A stretch of 49,899 nt of DNA from Afipia clevelandensis ATCC 49720 (GTDB lineage: Bacteria; Pseudomonadota; Alphaproteobacteria; Rhizobiales; Xanthobacteraceae). Where the stretch lies: assembly GCF_000336555.1 (NCBI RefSeq), contig NZ_KB375281.1, forward strand, positions 2,379,955-2,429,853, given 5' to 3'. Made by a program: the position numbers and the translations under genes. This document shows positions 17,597 to 26,746 of this stretch, piece by piece (position 1 is the first letter of the stretch; the number at the start of each line of letters is the position of its first letter). The notes below the pieces were generated by a model. It was not told the DNA's origin, ran no database searches, and saw only the letters and a program-made list of their open reading frames with translations.

Positions 17597-18079
17597 TTAG
17601 AAGCGGCCGGGGCGCAGTTCCAGGCTCTGGACACCGCCGGCGACGCTGAGGCCGGTCTGGCCCTGCACACTGAGCGGCTGAAGCGCGAAGGAATTCTGCG
17701 AGCCGCCGATCAGGGCGTTGCCGCCGACGCCGGCGACCACCGCGGCGCTGGCGCCGACACCGGCATAATTGCCGGAGAGGTCACCGGGACCGAACTGAAC
17801 GGTCGGCGCGAACACCGCCCAGGACAACGCCGTCTCGGTGGTGATGCCGAGGTCGATGCCGACCTTGGTGATGCGCGCGGTGTACAGATCGTCCGGGCGG
17901 CCCTGCGAGCGGAACACACAGCCGAGGTTGGTGACCGAACCGACGATCATGCCGACATTCGGGCCGCCGCGGCACTCCAGCACGCCGACCTGGGTTGTGG
18001 GCTGCTGCGCATTCGCAAACGAAACGGCGGCAGCGAACACGGCGGATGCCACGGACAGAATGGTCGAGAAACGGCGCAT
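17597..18079 (-). CDS. DUF992 family secreted protein (first)
   Basis: 160 residues. An N-terminal signal peptide (STILSVASAVFAAAVSFANA) is followed at once by the DUF992 domain: VGVLECRGGPNVGMIVGSVTNLGCVFRSQG, then KVGIDLGITTETALSWAVFAP, and a Gly-rich strand region (GNYAGVGASAAVVAGVGGNALIGG). It ends with the conserved NSFALQPLSVQGQTGLSVAGGVQSLEL. Two conserved Cys (CRGG and LGCVF) probably form a disulfide. DUF992 proteins are exported beta-rich proteins common in Hyphomicrobiales; no function is established. Its paralogue lies 180 bases upstream on the same strand with a terminator between, so both are probably independently expressed. Confidence 0.93.
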   Translation of the reverse strand: MRRFSTILSVASAVFAAAVSFANAQQPTTQVGVLECRGGPNVGMIVGSVTNLGCVFRSQGRPDDLYTARITKVGIDLGITTETALSWAVFAPTVQFGPGDLSGNYAGVGASAAVVAGVGGNALIGGSQNSFALQPLSVQGQTGLSVAGGVQSLELRPGRF

Positions 18080-18205
18080 GGACTATCTCCGGCTGAATGG
18101 CGCGAACAGAAACGATGATCTGAAAAGACCCGAAAGGTCTCCGCATCTAGTCACACCCTCCGGCAATCTTCAATCGCCGCCGGCCGATAGTCCTTAAAGA
18201 GCAAC

Positions 18206-18234
18206 AAAAAAGGCCCGCGTGAACGGGCCTTTTC
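18206..18234 (-). terminator. rho-independent terminator between the DUF992 genes
   Basis: Stem GGCCCG/CGGGCC extended by A/T pairs (AAAAGGCCCG), loop of about 6 bases, T run of 6 on the minus strand. It sits about 26 bases past the stop codon at 18260. Confidence 0.9.
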
Positions 18235-18259
18235 CATTGAGGTTTGTTAACCCAACACC

Positions 18260-18781
18260 TTAGTGGTGACGGCGATGGTGATGACGCTTCTTGCCGCGCT
18301 GGAAGGTCACCGGCTCGAGGTCGAGGCCGACCACGCCGCCGCTTACGTTCACGCCGGTCTGGCCCTGCAGGCTGAGGGGCTGAAGCGCGAACGAGTTCTG
18401 CGAACCGCCCCAGAGCAGGTTGCCGCCGCCGCCAACGCCGAACGAAACGTTGCCGCCGACGCCGCCGTAGTTGCCGGCCAGATCGCCGCGGCCGATGCGG
18501 CGGGTCGGTGCATGAACCGCCCAGGCAAGGCCGGTGTTCTCGGTGACGCCGAGGTCAACGCCGAAGCGGGTGACATGCGCCAGATAAGGCTCCGGCCGGC
18601 GGCCCTCGCTGCGGAACACGCATTCGAGCGTGGTCGCGGAGGCGACCACCATGCCGACGTTCTGGCCGCCCTGGCATTCGAGCACGCCGATCCGCACGCC
18701 CTGGGGCTGCTGCGCGTTCGCTGTGGCGAATGAGGCGACGAGAGCCACGGCAGCGGCTCCGAGAAGGGATGAAAGACGCAT
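18260..18781 (-). CDS. DUF992 family secreted protein (second)
   Basis: 173 residues with a signal peptide (SSLLGAAAVALVASFATANA) and the same DUF992 layout as the neighbour. It reads IGVLECQGGQNVGMVVASATTLECVFRSEG, then RFGVDLGVTENTGLAWAVHAP, a Gly-rich turn region (GNYGGVGGNVSFGVGGGGN) and NSFALQPLSLQGQTGVNVSGGVVGLDLEPV. It differs by a His/Arg/Lys-rich tail (KKRHHHRRHH), which could bind metal or anionic surface polymers. GGAG 8 bases before the ATG supports the start. It is a tandem duplicate of the gene at 17597; role unknown. Confidence 0.93.
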   Translation of the reverse strand: MRLSSLLGAAAVALVASFATANAQQPQGVRIGVLECQGGQNVGMVVASATTLECVFRSEGRRPEPYLAHVTRFGVDLGVTENTGLAWAVHAPTRRIGRGDLAGNYGGVGGNVSFGVGGGGNLLWGGSQNSFALQPLSLQGQTGVNVSGGVVGLDLEPVTFQRGKKRHHHRRHH

Positions 18782-18916
18782 GGAATAAACTCCGGATTGC
18801 AGGTTTTTGATTGCGGGCGGACAAAAGGGAAGCGCCGTGTCAAAAACATGGCGCTTCTCCTATTTCCAATCAAACTGCCGTCATTATTCGGGCAGTGTGC
18901 TTTTTGAAGTGCTGCG

Positions 18917-20170
<1,254 letters not shown>

Positions 20171-20320
20171 TTAGCGGGCGGGGCACCCTAAAGCGGGTGA
20201 CGCTGCATCGCAAGAAGGTTCCCGCAACTTGCACGAATTATTGAAAAAAGCAGGATTTTCCCGGCAGTTTGAACGTGCGATGACTTTGATATTGCACCCC
20301 AAAGTGAGTCCCGGCACCCC

Positions 20321-21439
20321 TTGACAGTTTCCCTTGAGAACAGCGCTCGCCTTGCCGCATTGGCTGGCACGCTTTTGCCGGATTCGGAGCCGGAAGAATC
20401 CTTCGATCGTCTCACGCGCATGGTGACTCGGCTGCTCGGTGTGCCCGTGGCGCTGGTGTCGCTGGTCGACGAACAGCGGCAGTTTTTCAAGAGCCAGCAA
20501 GGACTCGGGGGATGGGCTGCGGAAAGCCGGCAGACTCCGCTGACCCATTCATTCTGCCAATATGTCGTGATCGACGAGGCACCGCTCGTCGTCACCAACG
20601 CCGAGAACGATCCCCGCGTGTGCGATAATCTGGCGATTCCCGATCTTGGTGTGAAATCCTATCTCGGCGTGCCGCTCACGCTGCCGTCGGGCCACGTCAT
20701 CGGATCGCTGTGCGCCATTGATACGAAACCACGCGAATGGTCCAACAGCGACCTTGCAACCATGGGTGAAATCGCCGCCATTGCAATGAGCGAAATCAGC
20801 CTGCGCCGTGAAATTGGCAGGCGGCGCGAGGCAGAAAACAATCAGGAACTGCTGATCGCAGAACTGCATCACCGTGTAAAGAACACGCTATCAACGGTTC
20901 AGGCGCTGATCCAGCTCAGCATCGCGTCATCGCCAGATTTGGCGAAGTTTCGCGACACCATCGGCGTGCGGATTGCCTCGCTCGCCAACACCCACACGCT
21001 TCTGGCGCACAAACGATGGGGCGCAATTTCGTTCCGTGACCTCCTCATGAGCGAACTCGCGCCCTACGCGCAGCCCGGCCGCATCGCGCTCCGAGGCCAC
21101 GATTTCGATCTCGGCGCCGAGGTCGCCACGACCGTCGGCATGATGATTCACGAACTCACTACCAACGCCGCCAAGTACGGCGCGCTGTCGTCAGCGGAGG
21201 GAGAGATCACCGTCACATGGCAGACTGCCGAACGTGCGGAGCCCTGCGGCCTGGACGTCGCATTTGTCTGGCAAGAGACAAACGGCCCGCTGCTGGCCTA
21301 CGAGGGTCACAAAGGCTTCGGCTCGACATTGATCGAGCGGCTGATCGACAAGCAGTTCGGGGGGAGTACCACCTTCGACTTTAGGCCGGAAGGTCTATCA
21401 TTTCGCGCGACATTCACAGCGCCGATTTCACCGCAATAA
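20321..21439 (+). CDS. GAF-domain sensor histidine kinase, HWE family
   Basis: 372 residues, soluble, with no membrane segment. The N-terminal GAF domain (about 25-160) is of the type starting SFDRLTRMVTRLLGVPVALVSLVDEQRQFFKS. The kinase part has the phosphoacceptor His184 in ELHHRVKNTL and the N-box HELTTNAAKYGALS (277-290). The WxE signature is at 317-319 and the G-box is GFGSTLIERLI. These define the HWE/HisKA_2 group, which in alphaproteobacteria often acts in general stress or light signalling through PhyR-like partners. No response regulator is adjacent. The start is a TTG at 20321: no ATG or GTG lies between it and the in-frame stop at 20270. A weak ribosome binding site makes this start only probable. 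Confidence 0.9.
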   Translation: MTVSLENSARLAALAGTLLPDSEPEESFDRLTRMVTRLLGVPVALVSLVDEQRQFFKSQQGLGGWAAESRQTPLTHSFCQYVVIDEAPLVVTNAENDPRVCDNLAIPDLGVKSYLGVPLTLPSGHVIGSLCAIDTKPREWSNSDLATMGEIAAIAMSEISLRREIGRRREAENNQELLIAELHHRVKNTLSTVQALIQLSIASSPDLAKFRDTIGVRIASLANTHTLLAHKRWGAISFRDLLMSELAPYAQPGRIALRGHDFDLGAEVATTVGMMIHELTTNAAKYGALSSAEGEITVTWQTAERAEPCGLDVAFVWQETNGPLLAYEGHKGFGSTLIERLIDKQFGGSTTFDFRPEGLSFRATFTAPISPQ

Positions 21440-21644
21440 CTTCCGGTCGCAAAGGAGTGATAACACGCACCAAGATGTGCACGTCGGGGAGACGTGCATT
21501 TGCACTGCAATAGGGTACAATTTGCCATGCGAACTGATGGTCGCAGCCGATTTCCACTATTTCCAGATGCCGGGGCTTGCGGCATGCCGCCCTGCACCTC
21601 ATTGTCTACCGGTCAATCCGCCAGCCTCTCGCGAACCCTTCGGC

Positions 21645-22316
21645 ATGTACAAGCTCTACTCGATGCAACGCTCCGGCAACAGCTACAAGGTCCGCCTTGC
21701 GCTGGCGTTGCTGAACGCGCCGTACAAGGCGATCGAGGTGGACATCCTGCGCGGCGAAAGCCGCACGCCGGAATTTCTCGCGCGCAATCCATCAGGCCAG
21801 GTGCCGCTGCTGGAAGTCGCCGACGGACGTTATCTCGCAGAGTCGAATGCGATCCTCTGGTATGTCGCCATCGGTACATCATTGGCGCCGGAAGACCGCA
21901 TCGACCGCGCGCAGGCGCTGCAGTGGATGTTCTTCGAGCAGCATGCGCTGGAGCCGAGCGTCGGCGCGGCCTATTTCTGGCTGGTGCTGGTGCGCGGCGG
22001 ACGCGACCTGCAGACCCATTCGCTGGAAGACTGGATGGAGCGCGGCTACGCGGCGCTGCGGGTGATGGAAAACCATCTCAAGACCCACGACTATTTCGCG
22101 GCGGGCCACCTCACCGTCGCCGACATCGCGATGTACGGCTACACTCATGTCGCCAACCAGTGCGACTTCGACCTCACCGGGTATCCGTCGGTCCGCGCCT
22201 GGCTGAAGCGGGTCGAGAGCGAGCCGCGCTTCGTCTCGATGGCATGGAAGCCCGCCGAGGTGATGGCGCCCGGCACAGTGCCGGGAACCGAGACAGACCT
22301 TACCGCCGAAGCCTGA
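21645..22316 (+). CDS. glutathione S-transferase family protein
   Basis: 223 residues from the ATG at 21645; the frame continues upstream to 21477 but without similarity. The thioredoxin-like domain begins MYKLYSMQRSGNSYKVRLAL with Ser near residue 10, then the cis-Pro loop GQVPLLEV and glutathione-binding ESNAILWYV. The helical domain holds FFEQHALEP, RGYAALRVMENHL and the N-cap segment LTVADIAMYGYTHVA. It is clearly paralogous to the GST at 4490-5068. Detoxification or peroxide-related conjugation in the cytosol is likely; the substrate is unknown. It follows the kinase gene by 205 bases and is probably separately transcribed. Confidence 0.9.
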   Translation: MYKLYSMQRSGNSYKVRLALALLNAPYKAIEVDILRGESRTPEFLARNPSGQVPLLEVADGRYLAESNAILWYVAIGTSLAPEDRIDRAQALQWMFFEQHALEPSVGAAYFWLVLVRGGRDLQTHSLEDWMERGYAALRVMENHLKTHDYFAAGHLTVADIAMYGYTHVANQCDFDLTGYPSVRAWLKRVESEPRFVSMAWKPAEVMAPGTVPGTETDLTAEA

Positions 22317-22476
22317 TTCCGCCCGTTCCGAGGCCGGGATACCGGGCATAACCTGCTGATTTTTCTCAGGTTGCCTCGGTTTAGCCATGTTTGGCGGGGC
22401 CGTGCCGCAATGTTGACAGCGATTCCTGAGATTTTGTGACGGGGTGATTCGCTGCCTGTTTTGAGGATTCACGACC

Positions 22477-22656
22477 ATGCTCCGGTCGCCGGTTTCAGGA
22501 ATTGGTTTCGGACTGCGGTCTGCGCGCTTTGCGCCTGCCCGATTGTCGAACGCGCTCGCCGCCTCGCTCGCGGTGGCCTCGCTGTCGGTCTGCCTGCTCG
22601 TGACCGTCACGGTGCTGTCGATCAAGGTCGTGGCCGCCATGCCGATTTCCGGCTGA
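22477..22656 (+). CDS. 59-residue membrane protein
   Basis: An ATG at 22477 with GAGGA 9 bases upstream opens a 59-codon frame ending TGA at 22656. The N-terminal third is basic (MLRSPVSGIGFGLRSARFAPAR) and the middle is a strong membrane helix (LAASLAVASLSVCLLVTVTVLSI). The end is short (KVVAAMPISG). Basic-in topology predicts a cytoplasmic N-terminus. No family recognised. It sits 54 bases before another small membrane ORF on the same strand, so the two may be co-transcribed. Reality is supported by the ribosome site and membrane profile only. Confidence 0.5.
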   Translation: MLRSPVSGIGFGLRSARFAPARLSNALAASLAVASLSVCLLVTVTVLSIKVVAAMPISG

Positions 22657-22710
22657 CCCCCAAACTCCCTTTGCATCAGAACATTTTCTTCGATCGCACG
22701 GAGGCGCGCG

Positions 22711-22941
22711 ATGGAGACACCGATGAAAACGCCGCTTGTCATGGTTTCAGCGACACTGACCGTCGCGATCATCCTTGTCGCGGGATTTCTGATCGCCACG
22801 CAGGCGCGCGGCCAGACCGCCGAGCCGCCGCGCGTGCGCTGTGTGGCGACGAAAACCATGACCGTCTGCGAGACGGGTCACGACCATTTGTGGAAAATGA
22901 AGAACGCGCCAGCGGCGATAAACGCAAAGCCGATCGCGTGA
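22711..22941 (+). CDS. 76-residue membrane-anchored or secreted protein
   Basis: ATG at 22711 with GGAGG 6 bases upstream. A signal peptide or anchor (VMVSATLTVAIILVAGFLIATQARGQ) is followed by a short exported part containing two Cys (RVRCVATKTMTVCETG) that could form a disulfide. The last 64 bases overlap the end of the DUF486 gene on the opposite strand, so the C-terminal dozen residues may simply be read-through of that gene's complement. Function unknown. Upstream is a second small membrane ORF. Confidence 0.5.
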   Translation: METPMKTPLVMVSATLTVAIILVAGFLIATQARGQTAEPPRVRCVATKTMTVCETGHDHLWKMKNAPAAINAKPIA

Positions 22942-23234
22942 TTCCAGCCCAGCGGCTCCTTCAGGTACAGCACCGAAAACCCGGCGAACACCACCAGCGT
23001 GATGACTTCCTGCATCGTCTTGAGCTGCGCGGCTGAATAGACCGCGCTGCCCCAGCGGTTGGCCGGCACCGCGAGCCAGTATTCAAAGAATGCGATGCCC
23101 CAGCTCACCATGATGACCAATGGCAGCGCGTGATCCTTGAACTTCAGGTGCCCGTACCAGGCGAAGGTCATGAAGACGTTGGAAAGCAGCAACATCAGGA
23201 TCGGCAAGAGAAACGGCGACACCGTCGTGGGCAT
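22878..23234 (-). CDS. DUF486 family membrane protein (DMT-like)
   Basis: 118 residues with four probable helices: about 8-28 (LLPILMLLLSNVFMTFAWYG), 36-52, 74-90 (VITLVVFAGFSVLYL) and 97-114 (AIGFAFIAAGAFFIF). The central KTMQEVITLVVFAGFSVLYLKEPL segment is characteristic of DUF486, a small relative of the drug/metabolite transporter superfamily. Members are four-helix units that probably dimerise; a transported substrate is not established. The start has AAAGGA 6 bases upstream. It lies 30 bases after the MFS gene on the same strand and is probably co-transcribed with it. Confidence 0.9.
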   Translation of the reverse strand: MPTTVSPFLLPILMLLLSNVFMTFAWYGHLKFKDHALPLVIMVSWGIAFFEYWLAVPANRWGSAVYSAAQLKTMQEVITLVVFAGFSVLYLKEPLGWNHAIGFAFIAAGAFFIFHKWS

Positions 23235-23264
23235 GGAAGTCCTTTCGGCAGATTATCTGGCAAG

Positions 23265-24518
23265 TCAGGGCTGAACCGCAGGCATGATGGGACCTGCAGG
23301 CAAGGGTGAATCTGAAAGCGTTTCCGGCATCCATATGTAGAACAGGATCAGGGCGCTTCCGGCAACAGCGGCGAGACAATAGAATGCCGCACTGTATCCG
23401 GCGGCCACGATGATCGCCCCGGCGACCGCCGTGCTCAGTGCTCCGCCGAGCCCCGCCGCCGTGGCAATCGCGCCCTGGCTGACATTGAAATGGCCAGTGC
23501 CCCTTGTCAGATCGGCCACCACCAGTGGAAACAGCGCGCCGTAGATTCCCGCTCCGATTCCGTCGAGCAGTTGCACGCCGACCAGCCACCATGGATTGTC
23601 GGAGAGCGGATACATCGCCCCGCGAAACGCCAGCACCGCCAGCGCCACGGCGAAGATCGGCTTTCGTCCCCATAGATCGGCTTTTTGTCCGACAATCACG
23701 GCCACCGGCACCATCACGAGTTGCGCGGCCACGATGCACGCGGACATCAGCGTGGTTGCAAGCGCGGGATTGGCCAGCGCGAGTTTCTGCCCGACCAGCG
23801 GCAACATGGCCGCGTTGGAAAAATGAAACAGTACGGTGACCGCCGCAAAGACCAGAAGCGGACGGCAGGTGAGCAGGACCCGAAAGCCGGACGGCTTTTT
23901 CTGTCCAACCGCTTCCTCGCTGCCGTCGAGGCCGCGCGCCAGCGCATCATCGATACTCGCCGCCGGGATCGACAGGGTTGCCATAACGCTGGCGACGGCC
24001 ATCGCCGCCAGCAACCAGAACACCACAACAGGTCCGTAAAAATAGGCGAGACCGCCCGCGAGGACGGCCGACACCGCGTTTCCCGCATGATTGAACGCCT
24101 CGTTGCGCCCGATCCGCGCGGCGAAAGCCCTCGGCCCGACAATACCCAGTGTGATGGCGGCGATGGCCGGCGCGAAGATCGCGGCCGCGGTCCCGGCAAA
24201 AGCCTGAGTGGCGGCCACCAGCCAGAATTGCGGCACCAGCGGCAGGACTAGGCAGGCCACGGTCACCGCAATCGCGGCAGCCACCACCAGCGCCCGTTTC
24301 GCCTTACTGGCGTCTATCAGCGCGCCCGCCGGTGTTTGCGCGGCGATGCCCGCCAGCGCGGCCACGGACATGACGATACCGATGCTCGCTTCATTCCACT
24401 TCTGCTCGGTCAAAAGGTAGATCGCCAGATATGGCCCCAACCCGTCGCGGACATCGGCCAGAAAGAAATTCAGGGCATCCAGAGGCCGCTGGGCTTGCGT
24501 GGCAGCGATCGTGGACAC
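23265..24518 (-). CDS. MFS transporter
   Basis: 417 residues from the GTG at 24518, which has AAGGAA about 9 bases upstream; the frame before it (to 24752) is non-coding in character. Twelve probable membrane helices. The first part reads LDALNFFLADVRDGLGPYLAIYLLTEQKWNEASIGIVMSVAALAGIAAQTPAGALIDASKAKR, whose end GALIDxxxxKR is the MFS loop motif. The second half has VGQKADLWGRKPIF, the repeat of that motif. Sugar/drug-type exporters of this layout are common; the substrate is unknown. The DUF486 gene follows at 30 bases. Upstream is a 321-base divergent gap to plsC. Confidence 0.87.
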   Translation of the reverse strand: MSTIAATQAQRPLDALNFFLADVRDGLGPYLAIYLLTEQKWNEASIGIVMSVAALAGIAAQTPAGALIDASKAKRALVVAAAIAVTVACLVLPLVPQFWLVAATQAFAGTAAAIFAPAIAAITLGIVGPRAFAARIGRNEAFNHAGNAVSAVLAGGLAYFYGPVVVFWLLAAMAVASVMATLSIPAASIDDALARGLDGSEEAVGQKKPSGFRVLLTCRPLLVFAAVTVLFHFSNAAMLPLVGQKLALANPALATTLMSACIVAAQLVMVPVAVIVGQKADLWGRKPIFAVALAVLAFRGAMYPLSDNPWWLVGVQLLDGIGAGIYGALFPLVVADLTRGTGHFNVSQGAIATAAGLGGALSTAVAGAIIVAAGYSAAFYCLAAVAGSALILFYIWMPETLSDSPLPAGPIMPAVQP

Positions 24519-24839
24519 TTGATTTCGTTCCTTGTCGGGACCCTCGAAAATGCGCGGACCCGGGAAAAGTTCCGCCCCCTGTGGACAACCGCCCGCTGTC
24601 ACATGTCTGTTGTCGTCGTCCCCTAGCGTCCAATCGCACGATCCGCCCCCCGTCACGGATCGCGCGTTCGGGCGGTCCCCGGCTGCGTAAATCCCCTCTG
24701 CGCTGAATCCAGCCGGGGCCGCATTTTTTGACCGAAGCCGCTGCTGTTCCAATCCGCGTTATCGCTTTCGATCAATGCCCTGTATCCGCTATAACCGGCC
24801 TCAAGCGTTGACCGTCTCTTCGATCCCGGCACAGGTTTC
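24519..24839. other. 321-base divergent gap between MFS gene and plsC
   Basis: No gene, repeat family or strong hairpin was found. The stretch must contain the promoters of both flanking genes, but no clear -35/-10 pair stands out. Confidence 0.5.
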
Positions 24840-25685
24840 ATGATCCGCTGTTTCTATGTGGCCATCGTCATGGCCGTCGTCGCTCTCATTTTGCTGCCGT
24901 TCCAGCTTGCCGGCATCCTGCTCAACAACCGCCTGCAGCGCATCGTCCCGAACCTGTTTCATCGCACGGCCTGCGCCGTGATCGGCATCCGCATCAATCA
25001 GGCCGGCGAGCGCACGCGCGAAAGCCCGGTGCTGATCCTCTCCAACCACGCCTCGTGGCTCGACATCATCGTGCTCGGCGCCATCGCGCCGGTGGTGTTC
25101 GTCGCCAAGTCCGAAGTCGCGAACTGGCCGCTGTTCGGCCAACTGGCCAAACTCCAGCGCACCGTGTTTGTCGAGCGCGAGCGCCGCCATAAGACCGGCG
25201 ATGCCGCCCGGGCCATGAGCGAGCGGCTGATCGGCGGCGATGCCGTCGTTCTCTTTCCCGAAGGCACTTCCAGCGACGGCATCCGCATCCTGCCATTTCG
25301 TTCGGCGCTGATCGGCGCGGTGCATCACGCCATCGGCGATTCCACTCATCACGATCGCGTCACTGTGCAGCCGGTGTCGCTGGCCTATGTCCGCTTCGGC
25401 GGCGTTCCGGTCGGCCGGGCGCTGCGCGAGAAAGTGGCTTGGTACGGCGATGTCGATTTGGTGCCGCATCTGCTCGGCGTGTTCGCGTCGGGCGCGGTCG
25501 ATGTCACGGTGAGCTGGGGCGCGCCGGTGAGCTACGGCATGGACGCCAACCGCAAGGAGATCGCGCGGGAGGCCGAAAACGCGGTGCGGCGCATGACGGC
25601 GCACGCTTTGCGCTCGCCTGCGGCGCAGCCGTCAGGTAGTGAGGACGTGGCGGCAGGTGCCGTCCCGGTCTTTGAACAAACCTGA
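24840..25685 (+). CDS. plsC: 1-acyl-sn-glycerol-3-phosphate acyltransferase (PlsC-like)
   Basis: Transfers an acyl chain to lysophosphatidate in phospholipid synthesis at the inner membrane. 281 residues: an N-terminal membrane helix (IVMAVVALILLPFQLAGILL), the acyltransferase motif I NHASWLD (69-75, HxxxxD with His70 and Asp75), and motif III FPEGTSSDG (139-147). A further conserved Pro-containing part (VTVQPVSLAY) follows. The C-terminal 40 residues are Ala/Arg-rich and variable. Related family members acylate ornithine lipids (OlsA), so that substrate is an alternative. An aldo/keto reductase gene follows after 13 bases and is probably in the same transcript. Confidence 0.9.
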   Translation: MIRCFYVAIVMAVVALILLPFQLAGILLNNRLQRIVPNLFHRTACAVIGIRINQAGERTRESPVLILSNHASWLDIIVLGAIAPVVFVAKSEVANWPLFGQLAKLQRTVFVERERRHKTGDAARAMSERLIGGDAVVLFPEGTSSDGIRILPFRSALIGAVHHAIGDSTHHDRVTVQPVSLAYVRFGGVPVGRALREKVAWYGDVDLVPHLLGVFASGAVDVTVSWGAPVSYGMDANRKEIAREAENAVRRMTAHALRSPAAQPSGSEDVAAGAVPVFEQT

Positions 25686-25698
25686 CGGATCAAGAATC

Positions 25699-26640
25699 AT
25701 GGACATCAGAAATCTGGGCGGCTCCGGCCTGCGCGTGTCCGCGGTCGGCCTCGGCTGCAACAATTTCGGCCAGCGCACCGACCTCGAAACATCGCGCAAG
25801 GTGATCCACAAGGCGATCGACATTGGCATCACGCTGTTCGACACCGCCGACATCTATGCCGGACGCGGCGGCTCGGAGACCGTTCTTGGCGAAGTGCTCG
25901 GCAATCGCCGCAAGGACATCGTGCTCGCCACCAAGTATTCCAAGCCGATGAGTGACGACGGCACGAAACAGGGCGCATCGCGGCGCTACATCATGAGCGC
26001 TGTGGAGGACAGCTTGCGCCGCCTCAAGACAGATTACATCGACCTTTACCAGCAGCACGATTTCGATCCGCTGACCCCGATTGAAGAAACGCTGCGCGCG
26101 CTGGAAGACCTGATCCGTCAGGGCAAGGTGCGTTACATCGGCTGCTCGAATTTCCCGGCCTGGCGCGTCGCCGAGGCGCAATTCACCGCGCGCGGCATCA
26201 ACACCCACGCCTTCGTGTCGTGCCAGGACGAATACAGCCTGATCGTGCGCGACATCGAAAAGGATCTGCTGCCAGCGGCGCAGGCCTACAATCTCGGGCT
26301 GCTGCCGTTCTTTCCGCTCGCCAGCGGCCTACTGACAGGGAAGTACAAGCGCGGCGAACCCGCGCCCGCCGATACCCGTTTCGCCAAGATGAAGTATCTC
26401 AGCGACCGCTACATGACCGACCGGAATTTCGGCATCGTGGCGAAGCTGCAGGAGTTCGCCAGCGCCCACGGCAGGACCATGCTGGAACTGGCGTTCTCAT
26501 GGCTTGCGGCGCGGCCGCAGGTCTCGAGCGTGATCGCCGGCGCCACGCGCGTCGAGCAGATCGAGCAGAATGTCAAAGCCATCGGCTGGAAGCTGACAGC
26601 GGAGGACATGGCGGAGATTGATCAGATCACGAAGGGTTGA
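25699..26640 (+). CDS. aldo/keto reductase
   Basis: NADPH-dependent carbonyl reductase of the (beta/alpha)8 family. 313 residues from the ATG at 25699. The catalytic tetrad is visible: Asp48 and Tyr53 in FDTADIYAGRG, Lys79 in VLATKY and His120 in DLYQQHD. The NADP-binding end is SSVIAGATRVEQIEQNVKAI. The layout with GRGGSETVLGEVL and DEYSLIVRDIEKDLLPAAQ is of the YajO/Kv-beta-like group. The substrate is unknown, probably small aldehydes. It starts 13 bases after plsC. The stop is followed by a palindromic repeat that separates it from the convergent DUF1501 gene. Confidence 0.92.
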   Translation: MDIRNLGGSGLRVSAVGLGCNNFGQRTDLETSRKVIHKAIDIGITLFDTADIYAGRGGSETVLGEVLGNRRKDIVLATKYSKPMSDDGTKQGASRRYIMSAVEDSLRRLKTDYIDLYQQHDFDPLTPIEETLRALEDLIRQGKVRYIGCSNFPAWRVAEAQFTARGINTHAFVSCQDEYSLIVRDIEKDLLPAAQAYNLGLLPFFPLASGLLTGKYKRGEPAPADTRFAKMKYLSDRYMTDRNFGIVAKLQEFASAHGRTMLELAFSWLAARPQVSSVIAGATRVEQIEQNVKAIGWKLTAEDMAEIDQITKG

Positions 26641-26655
26641 GATGTCACTCACTCT

Positions 26656-26736
26656 CGTCATTGCGAGCGAAGCGAAGCAATCCACTCTTCGAGAGAAAAG
26701 CTGGATTGCTTCGTCGCTACGCTCCTCGCAATGACG
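26656..26736. repeat. CGTCATTGCGAG palindrome, copy 3
   Basis: Short arm then long arm, loop CTCTTCGAGAGAAAAGC-like, ends CAATGACG. Placed between the convergent ends of the aldo/keto reductase and DUF1501 genes. Confidence 0.9.
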
Positions 26737-26746
26737 AAGCCAACTG

